Below, one piece after another: positions 17,372 through 29,686 of a DNA stretch of 64,000 nt. The stretch is taken from assembly GCF_900638335.1 (NCBI RefSeq), contig NZ_LR134508.1, positions 620,001-684,000 of the forward strand, in the 5' to 3' direction. This DNA comes from Campylobacter lari. Lineage in GTDB: Bacteria; Campylobacterota; Campylobacteria; Campylobacterales; Campylobacteraceae. Position 1 is the stretch's first letter. Every line of letters begins with the position of its first letter. Position numbers and translations under genes: made by a program. The notes below the pieces were generated by a model. That model saw only the letters and a program-made list of their open reading frames with translations. It made no database searches and was not told the origin of the DNA.

Positions 17372-18764
17372 TATGATAGCTTTTTTAAGTTTGAATTTTT
17401 TACTTGGATTTTACCTGATTTTAGCCTTGCAATGGTATTCTTATAAATTTTCACGCATAATTTTACATTTTGCTAAACCCTTGTGGCATTTATATTTTTT
17501 AATAATTCCTTATTTTGCTTTTGTGTTTTCTTTATATAGTGGAAATTTTTATTTATATTTTATAGTTTTTGCTTTGTCTTTGTTATATGGTGGGTATTTA
17601 TATAAAAATTTAGATAAAAAATTAGTTTTTACTGCTAGAATTAAGCGTTATTTTTTATTTTTGTCGCTTTTTACTTTAGTATTTATGCCATTTTTTTGGA
17701 TAGGTTTAGAAGCTTTAGTAGCTGCATTTTTATTAAGCTTTTTAGTAGAAAAAATAAACCAAAATACATTTATAAAAAAAGCAAATAAAAAAATTTGTGA
17801 TAATCCAAATTTAAAAATTATTCTAATTACTGCAAGTTTTGGAAAAACAAGTATAAAAAATTTTTTATACGAACTTTTAAAAGATGAGTTTAAGTGCTAT
17901 AAAACTCCAAGAAGTGTTAATACTTTTATGGGTATAGTAAAAGATATCAATGAAAATTTAGAAAATAATACTGAAATTTATATCGTAGAAGCTGGCGCAA
18001 GAGAGCAAAATGATATTTTAGAAATTACAGAGTTTTTAAATCCTCAAATTTGTATAGTAGGTGAGATTGGTTTGGCGCATTTGGAGTATTTTAAAACTCA
18101 AGATAATATCCGCAGAGCTAAGTTGCAAGCTTTAAAATCCAAACGTTTAGAAAAATACTTTTTACACTCAAGCACCTTATATGAAAACGAATTTTATGAT
18201 GATTGTTTAAGTGATGTTAGGGCAAGTTTAGAAGGTTTAGATTTTAAAATAAGATTAGATGATGATATTTATGATTTTCATGCAAATTTATTAGGTGCTT
18301 TTAATGCTTATAATATTAGTGTGTGTATTTTGCTTGCTCATTATTTAGGAATAAAAATAGAAAATATTATAAAAAGTGTATCAAATTTAAAAGCAGTAGA
18401 GCATCGTTTGCAAGTGATTTCTAAAGAACCTAAATTTATCATAGATGATGGTTTTAATGGAAATTTTAAAGGTATGAGTCAAAGCTATGAGCTTTGCAAA
18501 AGTTATCAAGGAAGAAAAGTTTTGGTAACTCCTGGTATAGTTGAAGTTAATGAAGAAGAAAATATAAAATTATGTAAGATAATCAATGAATGTTTTGATT
18601 TTGTAATTATTACTTCAGAAGCTAATAGTGTGATTTTACAAAAACATATTACATTAGATTTTTATGTATTAAAAGAAAAATCTCAACTTGTGCAAACTTT
18701 ATCAAAATTAACCCAAAATGGAGATTTAATTTTATTTTCTAATGATGCACCAAGTTTTATGTAA
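17364..18764 (+). CDS. murF: UDP-MurNAc-tripeptide D-Ala-D-Ala ligase with N-terminal membrane region
   Basis: Adds D-Ala-D-Ala to the UDP-MurNAc tripeptide, the last cytoplasmic precursor step. The first 130 of 466 residues form four or five hydrophobic segments (for example about 5-22, 43-57, 62-78, 97-127), replacing the usual MurF N-terminal domain. The ATP loop is TASFGKTSIK at 156-165, with Ala where most Mur ligases have Gly. The central domain has EAGAREQNDI and the conserved IVGEIGLAHLEYF; the C-terminal domain has IDDGFNGNFKGM. The membrane-anchored form occurs in other Campylobacterota and may put the enzyme next to MraY. It overlaps the hydrolase gene. Confidence 0.87.
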   Translation: MISMIAFLSLNFLLGFYLILALQWYSYKFSRIILHFAKPLWHLYFLIIPYFAFVFSLYSGNFYLYFIVFALSLLYGGYLYKNLDKKLVFTARIKRYFLFLSLFTLVFMPFFWIGLEALVAAFLLSFLVEKINQNTFIKKANKKICDNPNLKIILITASFGKTSIKNFLYELLKDEFKCYKTPRSVNTFMGIVKDINENLENNTEIYIVEAGAREQNDILEITEFLNPQICIVGEIGLAHLEYFKTQDNIRRAKLQALKSKRLEKYFLHSSTLYENEFYDDCLSDVRASLEGLDFKIRLDDDIYDFHANLLGAFNAYNISVCILLAHYLGIKIENIIKSVSNLKAVEHRLQVISKEPKFIIDDGFNGNFKGMSQSYELCKSYQGRKVLVTPGIVEVNEEENIKLCKIINECFDFVIITSEANSVILQKHITLDFYVLKEKSQLVQTLSKLTQNGDLILFSNDAPSFM

Positions 18765-18795
18765 AACCATTTAGCTTAAAAAGGCCAAATGGTTT
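18764..18795. terminator. Possible bidirectional terminator between murF and flgH
   Basis: AAACCATTT and AAATGGTTT (18764-18772, 18787-18795) form a 9-bp stem with a 14-nt loop spanning the two convergent gene ends. Only a short T stretch (TTTT) follows on the minus strand, so termination strength is doubtful. Confidence 0.35.
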
Positions 18796-19477
18796 CCATG
18801 AATTTTGTCCCCCAAGGCTTACGCGTTGATTTATCTATATCACCTTCTGTTTTATAAAGAATTTTTGCATCAGCTATGTATTTACTATCTATCATATTAT
18901 CTTGAGAAATATCATAAGGTCTTATAACCCCACTTAGCTGAATGATTTGTTTTTCACCGTTAATTAAAAGCTCACGGCTTCCCTCTATAAAATAATTTCC
19001 ATTAGATAAAACTTTAATCACTCTAGCAGAAATAGTAGTTTGGAAATTTTCACTTCTAGTTTGACTTCCTGTACCTTGATATTCTGAAGTACTTGTTGTG
19101 GTGTAACCTATATTTGTATAATCATTGATAAAATCTCTAGCTTTGCTAAGTCCAGCACCAGTAGTTATTTGTCCTCCACCTAAGTTAACATTATTGTTTT
19201 TACTTGTAGCTTTGGAGCCTTGTGAATTTTGTGTAGCATTTTCTCTAATAACTACGGTAACTAAATCATTTACATTCATTGCTTTTTTATCAGAAAACAA
19301 AGGATTATCTCCTTTGCCAAATAAAGATCCAGGGTTGCTTTGGGTGTTATGATTTTGTTTTGGAGCTAATTCTTCTACATAAGTAGGGGGTTTCATATTA
19401 ATATGTGGATCGACTGTGGCGCTACAACCAAACATTACAAAAGGTAACAAGTAAAAATTAACATTTTTAAATTTCAT
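18776..19477 (-). CDS. flgH: Flagellar L-ring lipoprotein FlgH
   Basis: Forms the outer-membrane L-ring of the flagellar basal body. The 233-residue precursor has a lipoprotein signal (hydrophobic core, then VMFGC with Cys18). Conserved segments are GSLFGKGDNPLFSDKKAMNV, VNDLVTVVIRENATQNSQG and the C-terminal GVIRPYDISQDNMIDSKYIA. The gene stands alone, divergent from pta, with TATAAT about 41 nt upstream of its ATG. No clear sigma-54 GG/GC promoter was visible, although basal-body genes in this group often use one. Confidence 0.95.
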   Translation of the reverse strand: MKFKNVNFYLLPFVMFGCSATVDPHINMKPPTYVEELAPKQNHNTQSNPGSLFGKGDNPLFSDKKAMNVNDLVTVVIRENATQNSQGSKATSKNNNVNLGGGQITTGAGLSKARDFINDYTNIGYTTTSTSEYQGTGSQTRSENFQTTISARVIKVLSNGNYFIEGSRELLINGEKQIIQLSGVIRPYDISQDNMIDSKYIADAKILYKTEGDIDKSTRKPWGTKFMETIWPF

Positions 19478-19517
19478 AGCTTTATAACCTTATATTATTG
19501 TGATGAATTTTAAAATT

Positions 19518-19523
19518 ATTATA
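19518..19523 (-). promoter_or_regulatory. -10 element for flgH
   Basis: TATAAT on the minus strand within GTAATATAATAA, about 41 nt before the flgH start, in the 85-bp spacer shared with pta. The assignment rests on match and position only. Confidence 0.45.
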
Positions 19524-19562
19524 TTACAAAAAAACAATTATTTTGTTAAAAAAGAGGAAAAA

Positions 19563-21032
19563 ATGAAATCCATGTTTTTATTAAATTGTGTTGATGAGAA
19601 ATTTTTAACGCAGTCTTTAGAAAAAGTTCAAGGTAAAATAGTTTTTTATTTTCCTATTTTTTGTGAGAAAAATAAAGAAGAAATTGCTTTAATATGCTCA
19701 AAAATCAATACTAAACTAGATTTTTTTAGTAGTTTTGAAAAAAATAATTATCAAAGCAAATTTACTCAAAATTCAAATGATTTTTTTAAAAAAATAATTC
19801 AAGATTATGAAAAATTAAAAAAAGAAAATGATTTTGTTATAGTGGTTGGAGTAGATGATTTTGGCTTGATGGGTGATTTAAGTTTAAATATAGCCTTAGC
19901 TAAAGAGTTAAACACTCCTTTATATGTAAAAAGTCAAGATGAAAATCATACTATGTTAAATTTCTTACTAAGCCAAAAGCTTAGTGACTTTGTTTTATTA
20001 AAAGAAAATGAAGATTTTACTCAAGATTTATTACAAGAATATACCTATAAAACTCAGGCAAGATTTTCTTATGAGCTTTTTGAAAAAGCAAAAGCAGATA
20101 AAAAAATAGTGGTTTTACCTGAAAGTTTTGATGAAAGAGTATTAAAAGCTAGTGAGTTTTTAATGCAAAATGAGATTGTTGATTTGATTTTGCTAGGTGA
20201 TAGCAATGAAATTTGTGCCAAAGCTAATAGTTTAAATATTAATATCGATGGTGTGCGCATTATAAATCCTAAAAATTCTCAATATAATGAAGAATTTGAA
20301 GAGCTTTTGTATGAAGCTAGAAAAAGTAAAGGTATGAGTAAAGAAGAAGCTAAAAAGTTAGTACAAGATAAAACATATTTTGCGACCTTGCTTGTACATA
20401 CTCAAAAAGCGCATGCTATGGTAAGTGGAGCAAGTACAACTACTGCTGAAACTATTCGTCCTGCTTTGCAAATTATCAAAACAAAACCTGATGTGAGCTT
20501 AGTTTCTGGTATGTTTTTTATGTCTTTAGAAGATAAGGTTTTGGTTTTTGCTGATTGTGCTGTTATGCCAAATCCAACTCCTGAGCAACTTGCTGAAATT
20601 GCTTATGTGAGTGCAAATAGTGCTAAAGCTTTTGGACTTGATCCTAAAGTAGCTTTGCTTTCATATTCTAGCGGAGATAGCGGAAGTGGGACTAGCGTGG
20701 ATGCAATTAAAGAAGCTACTAAAATAGCTAAAGAAAAATATCCTCAACTTGAGCTAGAAGGTCCTATACAATTTGATGCAGCATATGATATGCTAACAGC
20801 AAAAAGTAAAATGCCAAATTCTAAAGTAGCAGGAAGAGCAAATGTATACGTGTTTCCTGATTTAAATGCGGCAAATATTTGTTATAAGGCTGTTCAAAGA
20901 ACAGCAAATTCTTTAGCTATTGGCCCGATTTTACAAGGTCTTAAAAAACCAATTAATGATTTAAGTAGAGGTTGTTTGGTAGAAGATATTGTTAATACTG
21001 TGATTTTAAGTGCTATTCAAGCACAAGAATAA
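19563..21032 (+). CDS. pta: Phosphate acetyltransferase
   Basis: Interconverts acetyl-CoA and acetyl phosphate. The frame is open from a GTG at 19500, but AAGAGGAAAAA sits directly before the ATG at 19563, giving 489 residues (MKSMFLLNC). The C-terminal catalytic domain (about 170-489) shows DFPESFDERVLKA-like (here VVLPESFDERVLKASEFL), GASTTTAETIRPALQ and RANVYVFPDLNAANICYK. The N-terminal region is a shortened P-loop-like/DRTGG-type segment compared with the 714-residue enterobacterial enzyme, as in other Campylobacter. ackA follows after 8 nt. Confidence 0.94.
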   Translation: MKSMFLLNCVDEKFLTQSLEKVQGKIVFYFPIFCEKNKEEIALICSKINTKLDFFSSFEKNNYQSKFTQNSNDFFKKIIQDYEKLKKENDFVIVVGVDDFGLMGDLSLNIALAKELNTPLYVKSQDENHTMLNFLLSQKLSDFVLLKENEDFTQDLLQEYTYKTQARFSYELFEKAKADKKIVVLPESFDERVLKASEFLMQNEIVDLILLGDSNEICAKANSLNINIDGVRIINPKNSQYNEEFEELLYEARKSKGMSKEEAKKLVQDKTYFATLLVHTQKAHAMVSGASTTTAETIRPALQIIKTKPDVSLVSGMFFMSLEDKVLVFADCAVMPNPTPEQLAEIAYVSANSAKAFGLDPKVALLSYSSGDSGSGTSVDAIKEATKIAKEKYPQLELEGPIQFDAAYDMLTAKSKMPNSKVAGRANVYVFPDLNAANICYKAVQRTANSLAIGPILQGLKKPINDLSRGCLVEDIVNTVILSAIQAQE

Positions 21033-21040
21033 GGAGAAAA

Positions 21041-22225
21041 ATGAAAATATTAGTTTTAAATTCAGGTTCATCTTCAATTAAATTTAAGCTTTTTGAAAAA
21101 GATGAAGCCCTAGCATCTGGTTTAGTGGAAAAAATAGGCGAGCAAAGCTCTAAAATAGAATTAAAAGATCTAAAAAATGGTCAAAAATACCAAAAAGAAT
21201 TAGCGATTAAAGATCATGAGCAGGGTATTGAATTGGTAAATGAATTATTTGCTCAAAGTGGAATTTTACATGATTTAAATGAGCTTGATGGGTGTGGACA
21301 TAGGATAGTTCATGGAGGTCCAAATTTAACCAAACATTGTTTAGTAGATGATGAAATTTTAAAAGAAATTGATAGAGTTGCTCACATAGCACCTTTACAT
21401 AACCCTGCGCATTTAATAGGCATTAAAACTATGATAAAAGCCGCTCCAAAAGTTCCTAATGTGACAGTTTTTGACACAGCTTTTCATCAAAGCATGCCTG
21501 ATTATGCTTATATGTATGCTTTGCCTTATGAGTTTTATGAAAAACATCAAGTTAGAAAATACGGCTTTCACGGTACTTCACATTCTTATGTAAGCAAGCA
21601 AGCTGCACATATACTTGGTAAAGATATTAATGAATTTAATGTAATTAGCGCTCATCTTGGAAATGGTGCGAGTGTTTGTGCTATAGAAAATGGAAAATGT
21701 GTAGATACTTCTATGGGCTTTACACCGCTAGAAGGTTTGATTATGGGAACTAGATGTGGTGATATTGATCCTGCTGTATTGCCATTTTTAGCAAAAGAAT
21801 TAAATTTAAATCCATCCGATTTAGATACTATAATGAATAAAAAAAGTGGTGTTTATGGAATTTGTGGGTTTAATGACTTTAGAGATATTGAAGCGCAAAT
21901 TGAACAAAATAACGAAAAAGCAAGACTTGCTCTTGATATGTTTTGTTATCGTTTGAGTAAATATATTGGCTCATATTTTGCGATTTTACCTAGAGTCGAT
22001 GCGTTGATTTTTACTGCTGGTATAGGCGAAAATGACAATATTGTTAGAGCAAAAGTTTGTCAAAGACTAGCGCATTTGGGATTTGATATAGATTTAGATA
22101 AAAATGCACAACTTAGAAATGGTGAGATTAGTAAAAAAGACTCTAAAATTAAAATTTTAATTGTTCCAACAGAAGAAGAATTAGAAATAGCTAAAATTAC
22201 CACAGAGCTTATTAAAAATAAATAA
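21041..22225 (+). CDS. ackA: Acetate kinase
   Basis: Transfers phosphate between acetyl phosphate and ADP, completing the acetate overflow and assimilation pathway with Pta. The 394-residue protein has both family signatures: VLNSGSSSIKFKLF at the N terminus and YGFHGTSHSYVS in the middle. The ATP-binding HLGNGASVCAI and FTAGIGEND are also visible. It has a good RBS (AAGGAGAAAA) and ends at a palindromic terminator. Confidence 0.97.
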   Translation: MKILVLNSGSSSIKFKLFEKDEALASGLVEKIGEQSSKIELKDLKNGQKYQKELAIKDHEQGIELVNELFAQSGILHDLNELDGCGHRIVHGGPNLTKHCLVDDEILKEIDRVAHIAPLHNPAHLIGIKTMIKAAPKVPNVTVFDTAFHQSMPDYAYMYALPYEFYEKHQVRKYGFHGTSHSYVSKQAAHILGKDINEFNVISAHLGNGASVCAIENGKCVDTSMGFTPLEGLIMGTRCGDIDPAVLPFLAKELNLNPSDLDTIMNKKSGVYGICGFNDFRDIEAQIEQNNEKARLALDMFCYRLSKYIGSYFAILPRVDALIFTAGIGENDNIVRAKVCQRLAHLGFDIDLDKNAQLRNGEISKKDSKIKILIVPTEEELEIAKITTELIKNK

Positions 22226-22254
22226 CCTTGAGTTTTAAAACTCAAGGTTTGTTT
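22224..22254. terminator. Bidirectional terminator between ackA and metQ
   Basis: A perfect 26-bp palindrome (22224-22249) with arms AACCTTGAG and CTCAAGGTT around TTTTAAAA overlaps the ackA stop and lies just before the metQ stop on the opposite strand. TGTTTT follows on plus and a short T-containing stretch on minus. Confidence 0.75.
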
Positions 22255-23024
22255 TAAAATGCAGGGACTACTGCACCTTGGTATTTTTCATTGATAAAAT
22301 CTTTTACTTTTTGGCTTTGTAAAGCCTTTACTAAAGCTTTGATTTTAGGGTTGTCTTTATTATCTTGAGTGGTTACTAAGATATTTGCATAAGGACTCTC
22401 TTTACTTTCTATTAAAATAGAATCTTTTACAGGATTTAAATTTGCTGATAAAGCATAGTTTGAATTAATTACTGCAAAATCAACATCATCTAAAGCTCTT
22501 GGAAGTTGTGCTGCTTTTAATTCTTTAAATTTGATATTTTTTGGATTATCTTTAATATCAAGTGGAGTTTTTAATGTGCTATTTTCAAAACTAACTAGTT
22601 TAGTACTAGCGATAATATCCAAAGCTCTGCTTTCATTTGTTGGATCATTTGGCACAGCTATGGTGGCATTTTGTGGAAGATCTTGGATGTTTTTATATTT
22701 TTTAGAATAAACAGCCATTGGCTCAATGTGAATTTTTGCAACGCTAATTAATTTTGTGCCTTTATTGGCATTAAACTCATCTAAATAAGGCTGATGTTGG
22801 AAGAAATTCGCATCAAGTTCTTTACTATCTGTACTAAGATTTGGTAAAACATAGTCGTTAAATTCTTTAATTTCTAATGTGTAACCTTCTTTTTTTAGCA
22901 AATCTTTAGTTTGTTCTAAAATTTCAGCATGAGGAACAGGTGTCGCACCTACAGTAATAACTTCATTAGCAAATAAACTTGCACCTAAAATTGTGCTTGC
23001 AGTGAGCAATTTTAACAATTTCAT
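22254..23024 (-). CDS. metQ: Methionine-type ABC transporter substrate-binding protein (NlpA/MetQ)
   Basis: Periplasmic binding protein of 256 residues for methionine or a related amino acid. The signal peptide (MKLLKLLTASTILGASLFA) probably cleaves before NEVITVG; there is no lipobox cysteine, so it appears soluble, unlike classical MetQ. The core begins VGATPVPHAEIL and includes FNDYVLPN, FFQHQPYLDEFN and VAVPNDPTNESRAL-like (IAVPNDPTNESRAL), all diagnostic of the NlpA family. It is separated from metI by a broken glycosyltransferase gene but has its own TATAAT and an AAGGAG RBS. Several NlpA paralogues usually occur in Campylobacter; here only one is in view. Confidence 0.9.
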   Translation of the reverse strand: MKLLKLLTASTILGASLFANEVITVGATPVPHAEILEQTKDLLKKEGYTLEIKEFNDYVLPNLSTDSKELDANFFQHQPYLDEFNANKGTKLISVAKIHIEPMAVYSKKYKNIQDLPQNATIAVPNDPTNESRALDIIASTKLVSFENSTLKTPLDIKDNPKNIKFKELKAAQLPRALDDVDFAVINSNYALSANLNPVKDSILIESKESPYANILVTTQDNKDNPKIKALVKALQSQKVKDFINEKYQGAVVPAF

Positions 23025-23057
23025 TTTAACTCCTTTTTATAGTTTTTAAAATGCTTG

Positions 23058-23063
23058 ATTATA
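23058..23063 (-). promoter_or_regulatory. -10 element for metQ
   Basis: TATAAT on the minus strand about 34 nt before the metQ ATG, in the 70-bp spacer after the broken glycosyltransferase gene. It would keep metQ expressed independently of the disrupted upstream gene. Confidence 0.55.
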
Positions 23064-23094
23064 TTGTAAAAATATTAATAAGATAGGATAAGTT

Positions 23095-24298
23095 TTATTT
23101 TTGTTTGTTTTTATACTCTTTGGCAAAATATTTGAGTTCTTTTATAAATTTTATATACCCCCTCCCATACCAATTTTTTTGAGCTTTAATGAGAGCTTGT
23201 CCGATTTTATAAGAATAAGTATTTTGATTTTTAATACCCTCACTTTTATAATCATCATAGCTTGATAAAGGTGGAAGCTTAAGATAAGGTTTTGTTTTTA
23301 AATCTTTTTGATATTGCTTGGCAAGTTTTGTGTGTTTATAGTAAATCTTGAGTAGAGTAAAAGGTAAAAAAGGAATTTTTTTCTTATTTTTAGTGCATTC
23401 TATAAAAGCATATCCTAGTTTATATGATAAATGATATCTTGTACGTTGAATAGATTGTTTATTATCTTTATAAAAAGATCCTGTATATTTACTTCCTCCA
23501 AGCTCTAGCCATTTTTCATAATATTCTTGCCATTTAGGCCATGTTTGATTGCAAAATTTACTATTCCAAAAACGACTATTAGTTCCACAAGCATGAACTA
23601 TAGAAGCATTTTGCGTAAGATTTGTAAGATAATGAGTACTTCCTGTGTATTTGTCTTTTAAATCTTTGACTTTAAAGTGATTTTCATAAACCATCAAGGA
23701 AAAAATTCCTTGATCTTGCCAGTTTTTAGTATTTTGTGAAAGATAATTATAGATAAACTGATAACAATGTAAAGGATTTGGTATAAGATCGTTAAATACT
23801 AAAATCCCTGTTTGATATACTCGTTTATTGTTGTGATTTTTTTCCAAAGGCAGAGCTGTTTGAAGCAAAGTTTTACCCAATCTTGCACCAAAATGATATT
23901 TTCTAGCTCTTAATTTGCTAAGTTCATCTATGCTTTTTAAAAGTAAAACATCAAAATCAAGATAAATAATACTTTCACATTCATCTAAAAACTTAAAAGC
24001 TTCGAATCTTGCAAAAGCCATATGTCCATCTTTTTAAGAAAAATAAATTATTAATATCGTTTTGATTTTTACCAAGAGTAGCTAAAAAATCTTCTTGACT
24101 AAAAGGAATAAATTTAATTGTTTTATTTTTAACAATTTTTTGCATGATATTTTGATCATTCAAGCTAAAACCATCATGTAAAATATAAAATACATTTACC
24201 TTCTCACCCATAACATCCATGATGTTAATGAGCAAGGTTCCTATGGTAAAGCTTGAATTTTTAGTCGCTGCTAGCAAAATACCAAGTTTATGTTTCAT
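23095..24298 (-). pseudogene. GT8-type glycosyltransferase, split by a frameshift
   Basis: Two adjacent reading frames form one family-8-like glycosyltransferase of about 400 residues. The first (24298 to 23993) has the nucleotide-sugar N-terminal half, MKHKLGILLAATKNSSFTIG and VNVFYILHDGFS. The second (24021 to 23095) has the metal-binding DxD in YLDFDVLLLKSIDEL and the acceptor-domain HACGTNSRFWN. They join cleanly if the A5 run at 24031-24035 (T5 on plus) had four A: FFLKDGHMAFARFEAF then reads through. A5 is too short for a typical contingency tract. The gene sits 3 nt after metI and before metQ, interrupting a transporter operon that is usually contiguous, which suggests insertion. It could be a genuine pseudogene or a sequencing indel. 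Confidence 0.75.
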
Positions 24299-24301
24299 TA
24301 T

Positions 24302-24967
24302 TTATCTTTTAGTGATTTTATAAAGAATATTTCCTGTAAATTGTATGATTTGAACCAAAACAATCAAAATCACAACGGTTTGAATCATAATATCAGTTCT
24401 AAAACGCTCATAACCATAGCGAATAGCCACATCACCTAAACCACCACCACCAACAGTTCCTGCCATAGCAGAAAATCCTATTACGATGATTAAAATCAAA
24501 GTAATACCATTAATAATGCTTGGCAAAGCCTCGCTAAACATAACTTTAAAGATAATTTGTACTTTGCTAGCTCCATAAGATCTTGCTGCTTCAATGATAG
24601 CAGGATCAATTTCTTTAAAAGCACTTTCAATCATTTTAGCTAAATAAGGCGCAATTCCTATGGTAAGTGGTACTATGGTAGCAGTTGTTCCTATGCTAAT
24701 ACCAATGAGATATTTTGTAAAAGGACTTAAAACTACAATGAGTACTAAAAATGGAAAGGATCTTAAAATATTAATGATAAAATCAAGCACACTATAAATG
24801 CTTTTGTTTTCCCACAAGCCACCTTTATCAGTAACAGTAAGCACAATTGCAGGGATAAGTGCGATTAAAAAAGCTAAAAAAGTGGCTGTAAAACTCATAT
24901 AAAGAGTTTCTAATAATGCTGGATAAAGTATATTTTCAAAATTTCTTAAAATTGCTTCTAAATTCAT
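24302..24967 (-). CDS. metI: Methionine ABC transporter permease
   Basis: Inner-membrane permease of 221 residues with five hydrophobic segments and the EAA-type loop EAARSYGASKVQIIFKVMF that docks on the ATPase. SAMAGTVGGGGLGDVAIRYG is the conserved MetI C-terminal region. The frame is open to 24982, but the ATG at 24967 overlaps the metN stop (TAATG) and has GGGAG upstream, so MNLEAIL is the likely start. Confidence 0.92.
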   Translation of the reverse strand: MNLEAILRNFENILYPALLETLYMSFTATFLAFLIALIPAIVLTVTDKGGLWENKSIYSVLDFIINILRSFPFLVLIVVLSPFTKYLIGISIGTTATIVPLTIGIAPYLAKMIESAFKEIDPAIIEAARSYGASKVQIIFKVMFSEALPSIINGITLILIIVIGFSAMAGTVGGGGLGDVAIRYGYERFRTDIMIQTVVILIVLVQIIQFTGNILYKITKR

Positions 24968-25923
24968 TACACAAGCTCCCAAATAACACCATTCTCTTGT
25001 AAATATTTTAAAACTTTTTCTTGATCTTTAGCTTCTATATTGATTACCAAATTTCCTAAAGCATTGTTGTTTAGTTTTTCTATCTTACCCCAAACTATAT
25101 TAAAATCAATATTTAAACTTCTAGCCATATGAGTGATAATGCTTTGATTTGCTTTTTCTTTGCAAAAATATAAGCGTACATTAACTCCATTTAGTGGTAA
25201 AAAATCACTTTCCCCTAGAAATTCACGCATTTTTTCACTTGGCTTTAAGAATAAATCTTCAATTTTTCCTTGACCTATGATTTGTCCTTGCTCTAATAAT
25301 ACAGCCTTTTGTGCTATTTGTTTTACTGCATCCATTTCATGAGTTACTAATACTACGCTGATGTTAAATTCTTGATTGATTTTGGCAATAAGTTCTAAAA
25401 TGTTATTTGTGGTATTTGGATCAAGCGCAGAAGTAGCTTCATCGCTTAGTAAAATTTTAGGATTTAAAGCAAGGGCTCTAGCTATGGCTACTCTTTGTTT
25501 TTGCCCACCACTTAGTTCATTTGGATAAGCTTTGCTTTTGGCTAAAAGTCCCACAAGATCTAAAAGCTCATTAACTCTTTTTTGAATTGTGTTTTTGTCA
25601 AAATTATGAATTTCTAAAGGCATAGCTACATTTTCAAATACATTTTTTCTACTCATAAGTGCAAAATGCTGAAAAATCATCCCTATATCTTTTCTAAATA
25701 CTCTTAACTCTTTTTCTTTTAAGGTAGCTATTTCTTTACCAAAAACTTGCACGCTACCGCTTTGATAATTTTCTAAACCATTAATACATCTTAGCAAAGT
25801 TGATTTTCCTGCCCCGCTGTGTCCAACAAGAGCATAAATTTCTCCTTCTTTAACTTCCAAAGAAACATCATTTATAACTAATTCTTTGCCATAATATTTT
25901 TTAAGATTTTGTATTTTTATCAC
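24967..25923 (-). CDS. metN: Methionine ABC transporter ATP-binding protein
   Basis: ATPase of the MetNIQ importer, 318 residues. Walker A is GHSGAGKST (34-42), the signature LSGGQKQR, and Walker [13 protein letters not shown]. The C-terminal 80 residues (from about [13 protein letters not shown]) form the NIL domain, which binds methionine and gives trans-inhibition. It lies 3 nt after valS and is coupled to metI by a 1-nt overlap. Confidence 0.93.
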   Translation of the reverse strand: MIKIQNLKKYYGKELVINDVSLEVKEGEIYALVGHSGAGKSTLLRCINGLENYQSGSVQVFGKEIATLKEKELRVFRKDIGMIFQHFALMSRKNVFENVAMPLEIHNFDKNTIQKRVNELLDLVGLLAKSKAYPNELSGGQKQRVAIARALALNPKILLSDEATSALDPNTTNNILELIAKINQEFNISVVLVTHEMDAVKQIAQKAVLLEQGQIIGQGKIEDLFLKPSEKMREFLGESDFLPLNGVNVRLYFCKEKANQSIITHMARSLNIDFNIVWGKIEKLNNNALGNLVINIEAKDQEKVLKYLQENGVIWELV

Positions 25924-25926
25924 TTA

Positions 25927-28539
<2,613 letters not shown>

Positions 28540-28617
28540 AATTGCTACCTTGAGAATGAAAATAAATTGTTATGTTAGCTTAAAATTGTTAAAGAAGTTT
28601 TGAAATTTAGAAATTAG

Positions 28618-29649
28618 TTATAAAAAACTAATTTCTACTTTACGGTTATTTTGTCTTTGAGAGTCAGATTTATCTTTAGTAGGGTAGGTATCTTTTCCTA
28701 AAGATTCTATTTCTATAACTTCAGTAAAGCTAAAGAAATGTTTAGCTACATTCATTGCTCTATTTAGTCCTATCATATAGTTTGCAAAAGTGCTACCTCT
28801 ATCGTCTGCATAACCTTGAATTTTAACTCTTTTGATTATATCTTCTCTTGCTAGGTTTTGATTGATTTTTTCAAGTAAATTTTCATTGCTATATTCGCTA
28901 TATCCATTTCTTTCAAATAAAAATTTCAAATCAGAAATTTTAACATCTACATAATTGTATTTTTTCTTATTTTTAGCAAAAACAATATCTTTATTATATA
29001 TGCTTAATTTCATATTGTCATTTGATAGCATATCGATAAAAATAGTTAAATTATAATCTTGAGAATTAGCTTTAACAGGATTAATCATTTCTTTTAACAC
29101 ATTAACTCTATAATCACTTAAACTTTTTCCATCTAATACATAAACTTTAACAAAATCATCACTCAATCTTGGCTCATATCTGCTAGTTTTGCCTTTTGCA
29201 ATGTATTCTTGCATAGTATTTTTATATTTTGTTGTTTTTTCTTTTTTTACGTTTGTTTGTTTGTTATTTTCAACTGGATCTTTTTTTTCTTCTTGGGCTA
29301 CTTTAGGTGTGATAGTTTCATTTTTAGAAACTTCAGCTATATTTGTTTGGGTTGTTGGCATGACTTCTTGAGTGCTTGTATTTTTATCTATGATAGGATT
29401 GTTTTGTACTGGATTTTCTTCTTTTAAAGGCTCTTGATTTGTTTGTTGTGATTGATAAGTATTATCACTTATATTATTTCTTTCTTGGTTGTATTGAGTG
29501 CTTGGTGGAGTGTAGTTTTGATAAGAACTACTTTTTTTATAATCATATACATAAGTATTTGAATCATCTTCAAAATACCACATATAAAAACCAATACTAG
29601 CGCCTATTAGCACCACAAAAGCTATACTAAAAGCAATAATACTTTTCAT
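28618..29649 (-). CDS. OmpA-family (MotB-like C-terminal domain) membrane protein
   Basis: A 343-residue protein with one N-terminal membrane helix (about 4-24), a long linker rich in Gln, Asn, Thr and Lys (about 35-150), and a C-terminal OmpA-type peptidoglycan-binding domain. The last part includes VKIQGYADDRGSTFANYMIG, LNRAMNVAKHFF and QRQNNRKVEISFL, matching the D and R residues that bind diaminopimelate. It is therefore likely anchored in the inner membrane and bound to the cell wall. A similar OmpA-like protein is known in C. jejuni; its specific function is not established from sequence. Confidence 0.8.
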   Translation of the reverse strand: MKSIIAFSIAFVVLIGASIGFYMWYFEDDSNTYVYDYKKSSSYQNYTPPSTQYNQERNNISDNTYQSQQTNQEPLKEENPVQNNPIIDKNTSTQEVMPTTQTNIAEVSKNETITPKVAQEEKKDPVENNKQTNVKKEKTTKYKNTMQEYIAKGKTSRYEPRLSDDFVKVYVLDGKSLSDYRVNVLKEMINPVKANSQDYNLTIFIDMLSNDNMKLSIYNKDIVFAKNKKKYNYVDVKISDLKFLFERNGYSEYSNENLLEKINQNLAREDIIKRVKIQGYADDRGSTFANYMIGLNRAMNVAKHFFSFTEVIEIESLGKDTYPTKDKSDSQRQNNRKVEISFL

Positions 29650-29686
29650 TTTTTATCCTTTGTGAAGTCCTTAAAAGAACTTTTGA

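Noticed and set aside
19478-19562. Sigma-54 promoter for flgH
   Set aside because: No GG-N10-GC pattern with the usual flanks was found; only a TATAAT is visible.
24021-24050. Programmed frameshift joining the two halves of the GT8 gene
   Set aside because: The A5 run does not form a standard slippery heptamer and there is no downstream structure; a mutation or read error is simpler.
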